NCBI RefSeq assembly: GCF_016587435.1 | Contig: NZ_BNJJ01000010.1 | Coordinates: forward strand, 264,675-328,674 | Length of the DNA stretch: 64,000 nt | Source: Dictyobacter formicarum | Lineage (GTDB): Bacteria; Chloroflexota; Ktedonobacteria; Ktedonobacterales; Ktedonobacteraceae | Direction: 5' to 3' | Shown here: in pieces, positions 57,301-64,000 of the stretch | Numbering within the stretch: position 1 is the stretch's first letter | Layout of the letters: each line of letters opens with the position of its first letter | Notes under the pieces: generated by a model | Told to the model about the DNA's origin: nothing | The model's input: the letters and a program-made list of their open reading frames with translations, nothing else | Database searches by the model: none | Program-made: the position numbers and the translations under genes

Positions 57301-58107
57301 CTACAGTGGAACCTCAAAAATTCTAGTTGTGAGAAACGTGTCCTGGACTGTCACCAGGCGATAGTGAGGTGGTTGAAGGCAGAACAGCGGTTCATCCTGC
57401 ATGACTGGTTGGGGTGCGGTGGAGCGCAGGCCAAATACAGGAATGCCGTTGACCACTCTTTCGTAGGTGACATGGGCATGTCCACTGAAGATGCCCAGGA
57501 TCTGTGATCGGTGCGCGGTGAGGATATTCCAGAATGCCTCATTGTCTTCTGTTTCTGGAAGAAAGGCATCGATCCAGCGGCTGCCGACCGGGACCAGATG
57601 ATGATGGGTCAAAATAATGGCTGGTTGCCCTATCTGCAGGCAACGCGTGAGAAAAGCCAGCATTTCGGGTTGAGCAATAGCTTTGCCCTGTGGTCCCCAA
57701 TCCAGGCAAATAAACTGAATCCCTTTATGTTGGAAACTAACATTCATCCAGGGCATGGGTGATGTTTCAGCAAAGAGCTGACGAAAGAAATAGTTGCGAT
57801 CATCATGGTTGCCAGGCAGAAAGTATAGAGGGAAGTTTTGCAGCCCTTCCAGGGTTACCAATGCTGGTCCTGGTGCCGGAGAAGCCGCCTGCAATTGGAG
57901 CATCTGGCTGGCATTGCCATAAGATATTTCAGAAGCATTGTCTACGATATCGCCAGTTGTCACAAGGAAATCTATATGACTCGCCACATGTTCCGCAATA
58001 TGCCGCATGACTGTTCGGAAGGCGTAGGCGGGCGAGTAGCCTTGCATCAAAAGGGCCTCTGTATCGCACAAATGATGGTCGGTAATCTGGACAAAAGAGA
58101 AAGACAT
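57301..58107 (-). CDS. Calcineurin-like metallophosphoesterase
   Basis: 268 residues. All metal motifs present: D-x-H (ITDHHL), GDIVDN, GNHDDR, LTHHHLVP, GHAHVT. No signal peptide. The length suits cyclic-nucleotide or glycerophosphodiester phosphodiesterases of the CpdA/GpdQ type. Co-directional with the RpiR gene (stop about 80 bases before its start) and divergent from an EamA transporter. Confidence 0.93.
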   Translation of the reverse strand: MSFSFVQITDHHLCDTEALLMQGYSPAYAFRTVMRHIAEHVASHIDFLVTTGDIVDNASEISYGNASQMLQLQAASPAPGPALVTLEGLQNFPLYFLPGNHDDRNYFFRQLFAETSPMPWMNVSFQHKGIQFICLDWGPQGKAIAQPEMLAFLTRCLQIGQPAIILTHHHLVPVGSRWIDAFLPETEDNEAFWNILTAHRSQILGIFSGHAHVTYERVVNGIPVFGLRSTAPQPVMQDEPLFCLQPPHYRLVTVQDTFLTTRIFEVPL

Positions 58108-58126
58108 TATTGATTTCTCCCTTTAA

Positions 58127-58439
58127 AAATAAAATTTCTTTTTGCTTACGTTAAAATAAAATTTCTTTTCTGTCAAGGGTGTGTCGGGGGAATCGGGCGC
58201 AAGGCGCGAACCCACGAGGGAAGGTGTCCGTACGTGGAGAGGAAATCGGGCACAAGGCCCGAACCTACGAGGGAACATTTACGTACGTTGAGGGGAAATC
58301 GGACGCAAGGTCCGAACCTATGTCATCGTGTTTCGGGTTGCTTTGAGAAATTGGGGCAAGGTCCGAATCCAGGCATGTTGTTGTGAATCTTGACAGAAAT
58401 AAAGTTTTATTTTATGGTTGAATATAGAAATTTTATTTT
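58127..58439. promoter_or_regulatory. Divergent promoters with repeated AAATAAAATTTC operator
   Basis: AAATAAAATTTCTTTT occurs at 58127-58142 and 58154-58169; the reverse form GAAATTTTATTTT is at 58427-58439. Leftward promoter: TTGACA (58176-58171), 17 bases, TAACGT. Rightward promoter: TTGACA (58390-58395), 17 bases, TATGGT (58413-58418). Both spacers begin GAAA and are filled by the AT-rich operator-like sequence. RpiR-type regulators bind TGAAA/TTTCA-like sites, so shared control is likely. Confidence 0.6.
58194..58321 (+). repeat. Tandem array of three family-A hairpins
   Basis: Copies at 58194, 58247 and 58300 (53-bp period): stems CGGGC/GCGCG (one mismatch), CGGGC/GCCCG and CGGAC/GTCCG; tails AACCCACG, AACCTACG, AACCTATG. 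A fourth, decayed copy is near 58351. Confidence 0.8.
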
Positions 58440-58500
58440 GTAGGGAAGATGAAACCCGATTATCGGGTGATTTCTGTTTCTGGAATAGAGGATGGGGATT

Positions 58501-59370
58501 ATGGGCCATGTATGGCTTCTTCTGGTGCTTGTCGCGGCGTGTCTGCATGCGAGCTGGAACTTTCTGGCAAAGCAAGCTGGCAGTAGTTTTGGATTTACCT
58601 GGCTGTTTAACGCTCTGGCGGCGATTATTTATGTTCCGAGCCTCTTTTATCTATTCGTTGTAGAGCGAACGCAGCTTACCTGGCTTCAGGGCATCTTTTT
58701 TTTGGGAAGCGCTGGTCTGCATCTGGCCTATTTTCTGTTTCTGCAAAAGGGATACGGAGCAGGAGACCTCTCGCTCTCGTATCCTCTCGCACGCGGTACT
58801 GGTCCGCTTATTTCTGCGCTTTGTGCTATTGCATGGCTGGGTGAGCGACCATCAGCAAGTGCGCTGATCGGGATCGCCCTGCTCATTGGAGGCGTGATAT
58901 GCCTGATTGGCAATCCCTGGCGGCTATTTGTGAGTGGTGAACGGAAACAGAATGTGATTGGCTATGCGCTCCTTACAGGCGTATTTATTGCCGCCTATAC
59001 TATCTGGGATAAAGAAGCAGTCAGTACATTTCTGATCTCTCCGCTTCTGTTGAGTGAAGCAGGATGCATACTTATGGCTACAATGTTGCTTCCTTCAGTG
59101 AGAAAGAATTGGAGCATGGTCAAGGAAACCTGGAGGGCGCATCGGATGAAGGTGCTGGGTGTGGCTATCTTTTCGCCCTTAGCATATTTGCTGGTATTAT
59201 TTGTTCTGATTTCCCATCCGGTCAGCCAGATTGCGCCATTACGCGAGAGCAGCGTCTTGATTGGAACTCTGCTGGGAACACGGTTGCTGGCAGAGAAGCG
59301 CGGCTGGAGCAGGCTGGGATCGGCGGCGCTTATTCTGGCGGGAATCACCTTGCTTGCGCTGGACTCATAA
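58501..59370 (+). CDS. EamA/DMT-family transporter
   Basis: 289 residues from ATG 58501 (GAGGATGGGGATT). About ten hydrophobic segments in two EamA halves; ACLHASWNFLAKQAG, LSLSYPLARGTGPLISALCA and PLRESSVLIGTLLG are typical. It exports or imports a small metabolite, perhaps the substrate or product of the divergent phosphoesterase under RpiR control. Confidence 0.9.
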   Translation: MGHVWLLLVLVAACLHASWNFLAKQAGSSFGFTWLFNALAAIIYVPSLFYLFVVERTQLTWLQGIFFLGSAGLHLAYFLFLQKGYGAGDLSLSYPLARGTGPLISALCAIAWLGERPSASALIGIALLIGGVICLIGNPWRLFVSGERKQNVIGYALLTGVFIAAYTIWDKEAVSTFLISPLLLSEAGCILMATMLLPSVRKNWSMVKETWRAHRMKVLGVAIFSPLAYLLVLFVLISHPVSQIAPLRESSVLIGTLLGTRLLAEKRGWSRLGSAALILAGITLLALDS

Positions 59371-59521
59371 AGGAAGGTAAGTCTGAGGGTCTGATTCGTT
59401 CATTTAACGTTTCTTACGGGACATTGACAAGGCTGGGTGCAGGCAATAGAATGCGTAGGCATAGGGGTGTAATTGATGTAAGGCGTGAGCGAGAAGTGCT
59501 AGAAAAGGGTGATGGGATAGT

Positions 59522-62500
59522 ATGCAGGTAATTTTTGCTGGAGGGGCAGCCGGGGTCGGGGCGAGTTGCGTGGCGATAGAGATTGCAGAGCAGTGGATTG
59601 TGGTTGATGCCGGTGTGCGCGTGGATAGGTCGGCGGACCCGTTGCCCGATCTGGCGTTGCTGGAGGGCAAGGATGTGCGGGCGATCTTTGTGACGCATGC
59701 CCATGCGGACCATATTGGTGCTCTACCACTGTTGCACCGAGCTTTTCCGAGCGCTCCCATTTTTACCTCGCGGGCCACGCATTTGCTGATGGAGATTATG
59801 CTGGCCGATGCATTGAAGATTATGAACAAGCGGGCAGTGGAAGAGATGGAGATTCCTCTCTATCCAGCGGCCCTGGTTGGCAGTATGCTGAGTCGGGTGA
59901 GGCCGATACCGGTGGGTGAGAACTGTACGGTGGCGCAACTGCCGGGAATTACTATCCACACCAGCCGGGCCGGGCATATCGCAGGGGCGATGAGCCTGGG
60001 TTTCAGCAGTAAGCAAGAGAGCATCGTTGTCTCAGGGGATGTGAGCCTGACGCCGCAACGGACCGTGCTGGGGGCCGTACCACCAGAGATTGAGCGGCCC
60101 GACCTGCTGATCCTGGAATCTACGTATGGGGCCAGGCTCCATCCCAATCGACAGGCTGAAGAGCAGCGCATGGCGGAGGCGGTGGCTGAAGGGCTAAAGA
60201 GTGGGCACGTCCTGTTGCCCTGCTTTGGGTTAGGGCGTGGACAGGAGATCCTGCTTTTGCTGCAGGCGATGCAGGAGCAAGGGGTGGTGCCGGTCTTTCC
60301 CATTTACGTCGATGGGTTGGTGCGGCGCGTCTGCACAGCCTATCAGTTGATGCCGGAGGCTCTGACGCCACGGCTGGGAAGGCAGATACGGAAAGGCTTC
60401 CTGCCCTTTCAGAGCGATAACGTCAGCTTTGTGCGCGACGCCAGGGAGCGGCAAGCGATCCTGGATGGGCCGCCCGCTTGTATCATTGCCAGCTCGGGCA
60501 TGCTGACCGGGGGACCCAGTGCCTGGTATGCCGCCAGGCTCGCCAGCAATCCCAACGCCTCGATCTTGATCACCGGCTACCAGGACGAAGAATCGCCGGG
60601 CAAACGGCTGCTGGACCTGGCCGAGCATAAGCAGGAGACGCTGGAACTCGAAGACAAGCAGATCACGGTCCAGTGTACAGTGGCCAAGTACAGTCTGTCG
60701 GCGCATGCTGATGGAGGGGAACTGGCCTCGTATGCGGCGCACCTCAAACCACGGCGCGTGGCGCTGGTGCATGGAGATGACGAAGCGAGGCGCGCTCTGC
60801 AGACATTGCTGGAAGAGACAGAGGTACTGCTGCCACGCAATGGTGAGACCCTGGATCTGAGCATACGCCAGAAGAAGAAAAAAGCGACCGAGCCTCAGCC
60901 AGCAGTAGAGACGGCCGTAGAGCCCGAAAGCCTGCCTTACGGCATTGGCGAGGACGGCATCTTCAATGCCTCCCACCTGGAACAATTGTGGAGGGCACTG
61001 GAGCATGTCCCCTCGTACCAGGTCGTGACCGTGCGTGACCTGGTCAACGTCTGGTATGGCGATCGAGCAATCCCCGAACACGCCATGTGGCTTTATGACG
61101 TACTGGAAGAAGAACAGCCCTACGACGAACCCTATTTTACGCCGGCAGGCGAGATCTCTGAAGCCTACTATGTACGACGCACACAGGAAGATACGCAGGA
61201 AGACCGCCTGCGCAAACTGGTCGGGCGCATCATCTTGCTACGCACCAATCCAGCCGCCTCCAAGCCGGTCCTATGCCGGGCCATTGACGCACGCGAGACC
61301 CTGCGCGTCCTCTTTCCCCGAGGTGAATCATATGATCGCACGCGTTTCCCTTTAAGGTCCCTGATAGAGGTGATAGGTCCCCTGCCCTATGAAGAAGGGT
61401 TGAGCGAAAAGGAGACATTGACCAGCTGCGTGCGCAACGCGCGCAGGATACGCAAAGGGATATCGGCCCATGCGCTGGCACGCAGCTGCCAGCCAGGCGA
61501 GAGTTATACCCTGACCGAGCTATGCCAACTGGCCGGCGTCTCACAGCACAGGGTAGAAGAGCGGCTAGCGGTAGCCAAGATCATCCAGCAGCATCCACGC
61601 CTGTTCGAGCAATACGACGACCTGCTCGAAGGGCAAGGGGTGGTCCACTACGGACTGGCTACGACATGGCACGAGGCCCTGGCTGAACCGGAGCAGCGCG
61701 AACGACCGGATCAAAACTGGATACTGACAACGATCGAACGCTACATAGGAACGCCACCCGAGCTAATCCGGCGCAGTGTAGATGGCGAGACCGGCGATGT
61801 CTCTTTAACGTTCATCTATCCAGAAGGTGCCTGGGAGCGCTACCACGAACGGCTCGAAGCCGCCGCCGAAGAGACCGGCGTAAATATCATCATCTCGCCC
61901 CACACGCCTCTGGGTGAAATGAGTAACCTGGCGCAGAAACAGCTCCCGGCCACCCTCACCGTCCAGGGCAATCCCTCAATCTTTGTAGAGCAGCGCATGA
62001 TCCGCTTCACCTGCTCGGGACATGCGAGCGACGAAGAACTGCAGGCAGCGCAGCAGCGCGTGCTAGAAGAGACCGGTTGGCGGCTAGAGGTGGCTGGACT
62101 AGCGGGCACCAGTCAGCCAGCAAAGGTCAGCAGCAGCGTCCCCACCACCATCCCGGCCACGCAGACCAGGGTCAGCAACGCCGTACAGGAGCAGCAGGCG
62201 ATCACCACCGCGCGCGCCCTGCTAAGTGGGCTGGCAGGCTTCCTGAAGGTAGGAATGGAGAAAGCCAACTATGTGTTGAGGGTGCGCTTCGAGTTCCCCG
62301 AAGTAGCGCAGCAGCGCTATGGAGCGATCTTCCAGCAGATCGAAGACAGCACAGGCTGGCACGTCCAGATGTATCCGCTGACGCCAAGCCAGGAAGCGTT
62401 GGCCGCTATGGCGCATAGCATGCTGCCAGATGGGCTGGAAGCGATCGGGCGCCCCTCCATCTACTGGGACCGCAACACCGTAGGCATACTCTGCAAAGGG

Positions 62501-63142
62501 AGCGCAGAGGTCGAAGCGGCCTACGAAGCGCAGCGACAATTCACAGCCGAGACAGCATGGACGCTCGAGTTGCAGGGCATGACTCTGCAGGCCGCGCCCA
62601 CCACCAAAGATGGTCTCCCACTAGAGCAAGAACCATCTGCCAACGAGCTAGCAGAAGAGCAGCAAACTGCCACAGAGGAAGCAACACCGATGCTGGTCGA
62701 GGCCGATCCGTCGGTTCGCGTCTCCCAGGTGCAGGCAATGGCTAAGGCCAGCGAGTTGCTCAGCGACGCCGAAGACCTGTATCAGATCGGCGTCGACGCC
62801 AAACGAGGTTGCCTGTGGTTGCACTTCTACTTTCCCAAAGGCGCCCGCGTACGGTATGCGCAGCGCTTCCTGGAGATCAAAGAGCAGACCGGTTGGGACG
62901 TCGAGCTACACGAGCGCGTACACCAGAAAGCCCTCATCAACACCGCCCGCCGGCTGATCCCAATTGAAGCCAGAATCATCGGAAAACCCCATATCGACCA
63001 TGGGCAACAACGCATCACCTTTACAGGTATAGGCGCGATGAGCCAGGAGGCCAAAGACGAGGCCCGGCGTACATTCGAAGCGGCCACCGGCTGGGAATTA
63101 GAGCTAAGGCTGGGAACGACAGAAGAAGATACGATTTCGTGA
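59522..63142 (+). CDS. Beta-CASP metallo-beta-lactamase nuclease with triplicated C-terminal module
   Basis: 1206 residues. Residues 1-465 are a beta-CASP RNase core: HAHADHIGAL (motif 2), HIAGAMSLGF, VVSGDVS, LILESTYG, LPCFGLGRGQEILLLL, IIASSGMLTGGPSAWYAARL, SAHADGGELASYA, VALVHGDDEAR. Usual proteins of this class are about 450-550 residues. The next part (about 480-730) has helical, HTH-like stretches. Three copies of a roughly 125-residue module follow (about 733-861, 894-1020, 1072-1198), each with F-x-FPxxAxxRY, a TGW motif, a GxPSI/GKPHI turn and a closing TGWxLE. Cytoplasmic. Probably an RNA-processing nuclease; the modules may bind RNA, but I do not recognise them. Confidence 0.85.
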   Translation: MQVIFAGGAAGVGASCVAIEIAEQWIVVDAGVRVDRSADPLPDLALLEGKDVRAIFVTHAHADHIGALPLLHRAFPSAPIFTSRATHLLMEIMLADALKIMNKRAVEEMEIPLYPAALVGSMLSRVRPIPVGENCTVAQLPGITIHTSRAGHIAGAMSLGFSSKQESIVVSGDVSLTPQRTVLGAVPPEIERPDLLILESTYGARLHPNRQAEEQRMAEAVAEGLKSGHVLLPCFGLGRGQEILLLLQAMQEQGVVPVFPIYVDGLVRRVCTAYQLMPEALTPRLGRQIRKGFLPFQSDNVSFVRDARERQAILDGPPACIIASSGMLTGGPSAWYAARLASNPNASILITGYQDEESPGKRLLDLAEHKQETLELEDKQITVQCTVAKYSLSAHADGGELASYAAHLKPRRVALVHGDDEARRALQTLLEETEVLLPRNGETLDLSIRQKKKKATEPQPAVETAVEPESLPYGIGEDGIFNASHLEQLWRALEHVPSYQVVTVRDLVNVWYGDRAIPEHAMWLYDVLEEEQPYDEPYFTPAGEISEAYYVRRTQEDTQEDRLRKLVGRIILLRTNPAASKPVLCRAIDARETLRVLFPRGESYDRTRFPLRSLIEVIGPLPYEEGLSEKETLTSCVRNARRIRKGISAHALARSCQPGESYTLTELCQLAGVSQHRVEERLAVAKIIQQHPRLFEQYDDLLEGQGVVHYGLATTWHEALAEPEQRERPDQNWILTTIERYIGTPPELIRRSVDGETGDVSLTFIYPEGAWERYHERLEAAAEETGVNIIISPHTPLGEMSNLAQKQLPATLTVQGNPSIFVEQRMIRFTCSGHASDEELQAAQQRVLEETGWRLEVAGLAGTSQPAKVSSSVPTTIPATQTRVSNAVQEQQAITTARALLSGLAGFLKVGMEKANYVLRVRFEFPEVAQQRYGAIFQQIEDSTGWHVQMYPLTPSQEALAAMAHSMLPDGLEAIGRPSIYWDRNTVGILCKGSAEVEAAYEAQRQFTAETAWTLELQGMTLQAAPTTKDGLPLEQEPSANELAEEQQTATEEATPMLVEADPSVRVSQVQAMAKASELLSDAEDLYQIGVDAKRGCLWLHFYFPKGARVRYAQRFLEIKEQTGWDVELHERVHQKALINTARRLIPIEARIIGKPHIDHGQQRITFTGIGAMSQEAKDEARRTFEAATGWELELRLGTTEEDTIS

Positions 63143-63145
63143 TAT

Positions 63146-63169
63146 GCGCCCGGCGAGGGGCGCACGTAC
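63146..63169 (+). repeat. Family-A-like hairpin after a stop codon
   Basis: GCGCCC/GGGCGC around GGCGAG with tail ACGTACG, four bases after the beta-CASP stop. Confidence 0.65.
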
Positions 63170-63171
63170 GG

Positions 63172-63903
63172 TTAAAGGGAAAGGACGCGGATCTGGCCGA
63201 TATTCAGGATGGCTTTACCGCAGACAAGGCGAATGGGGCCCTGGGATAGATTGTTGGTTTTGGCGCTATAGGCGCGACTGGTACGCATACCATCGACGTA
63301 GAAGAGGGCTCTTGCTCCCTGTATATCGACACGATAGGTATGCCATTTTGAGCCTGGCACGAAATCTAAGACTTGAGGACTCGCATCGTCCATCTCATGC
63401 TCAAATGGTTCAATGACTATTTCCGAGAGCGGATGAGTCGCATAGCCATGCGGGGCTGCCGTGAGAAGGTTGAGGATATGGGCCTGATAGCCATCTTTTC
63501 CTGTAGCCGGGTCGGCATTCAACATAAAATAGCCCCCATCCTTTGGTACATTGACGATCTGGACGCGGTACTCAACCGAGTAGTCGGGGGTGGTTGGCGT
63601 ATAGGGAATCTGAAGCGTACGATTTTCACCCAGATCGGTTTGGAGCGTGTTGCCGTTAACCTTCCAGCCAGCGGACGCGTGCCAGTCTTTTAAGCCCTGT
63701 GGCCAGTTGGATTGATAGAGAACCACGCCCGCTGATTGTTTGGTAGGCGTAGGTTTCGCAGACGCGGCGGTCGGAGTAGCAGTTTTGGCGGTCGGGCCCG
63801 AAGCGCACGCGGTTAGTATGCTGAGTAGTATGCAGAGCAATGAATAGCTGCTGAGGCGCAGCGGGGTCAGGCGTAGACGATTAGAATGAGCGGCAGAGAT
63901 CAT
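63172..63903 (-). CDS. Lipoprotein with concanavalin-type sugar-binding fold
   Basis: 243 residues from ATG 63903 (a GGAGG lies 20 bases upstream and AAGGATTTTCT is closer). Signal and lipobox (LLCILLSILTACAS, Cys33), Thr/Pro/Ala linker, then a beta-rich domain (VLYQSNWPQGLKDWHASAGW, YSVEYRVQIVN, WHTYRVDIQGARALFYVDG) resembling the 3-keto-disaccharide hydrolase/LamG fold and the C-terminal repeats of the GH43 protein. Surface exposed. Function unknown. Confidence 0.8.
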   Translation of the reverse strand: MISAAHSNRLRLTPLRLSSYSLLCILLSILTACASGPTAKTATPTAASAKPTPTKQSAGVVLYQSNWPQGLKDWHASAGWKVNGNTLQTDLGENRTLQIPYTPTTPDYSVEYRVQIVNVPKDGGYFMLNADPATGKDGYQAHILNLLTAAPHGYATHPLSEIVIEPFEHEMDDASPQVLDFVPGSKWHTYRVDIQGARALFYVDGMRTSRAYSAKTNNLSQGPIRLVCGKAILNIGQIRVLSL

Positions 63904-64000
63904 AGAAAATCCTTTTCCACCTCCTGTAAATAAAGAGGAGCATTTGTTGATAATGACTGTGCTTTTCGTCCATTTATATATGCTTATATACGCTTTTGTG

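Overview
The window is about 55% GC and looks like a piece of a large soil-type bacterial chromosome. I favour the Ktedonobacteria (Chloroflexota). The reasons are indirect: an F420-type LLM oxidoreductase and a remnant of a deazaflavin nitroreductase, several Gfo/Idh/MocA dehydrogenases beside xylose-isomerase-like epimerases, many one-gene regulators, Shine-Dalgarno starts with sigma70-like promoters, and intergenic DNA packed with short hairpin repeats. There is no rRNA, no canonical tRNA gene and no CRISPR array.

Layout. 0-9 kb: a DUF6602/zinc-ribbon/SDR fusion with a DsrE protein, an orphan PAS histidine kinase, a dihydrofolate-reductase-like gene broken by a 133-bp insertion, a complete ISL3-family IS (5663-7492) and a TetR/hydrolase pair with a clear operator. 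9-12 kb: a deletion remnant of an ABC-F protein that keeps its leader peptide, attenuator and promoter, a radical SAM protein and a DUF4337 protein. 12-25 kb: sugar-type dehydrogenases and epimerases, three trypsin-like/HtrA proteases around a TerC protein, and an MFS efflux gene behind two small leader ORFs. 30-47 kb: MOSC, PhyH/AraC, TetR, Tag, epimerase/MmyB regulator, LLM oxidoreductase, aldo-keto reductase, MgtC, a two-component system and Pgi. 47-53 kb: an iron-type ABC importer, a frameshifted membrane protein and a ChrB protein. 53-64 kb: a secreted GH43 enzyme, an RpiR/phosphoesterase/EamA unit, a 1206-residue beta-CASP nuclease and a lipoprotein.

The most notable locus is 25.3-29.8 kb. 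Five tandem structured RNA elements (25634-26508) share a closing stem whose sequence differs in every copy while staying complementary, an internal loop resembling the Ro-binding site of Y RNAs, and a conserved TTACAAAC-like strand. Three copies enclose tRNA pieces in circularly permuted order, as in bacterial YrlA-type Y RNAs. They lie directly upstream of a TROVE/Ro60-like vWA gene. A 72-residue possible ubiquitin-like protein precedes the RNAs. A protein with an E2-like GICL motif and a ThiF/E1-like protein follow the Ro gene. I read this as a Ro60-Y RNA locus, possibly coupled to a ubiquitin-like conjugation cassette.

A second genome-scale signal is a 15-nt hairpin with loop GCAAG and a fixed 3' tail ACCTA(C/T)G. 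Its stem sequence varies with compensatory changes between copies. It occurs singly, often just after stop codons, and in tandem arrays of 45-54 bp period just upstream of genes.
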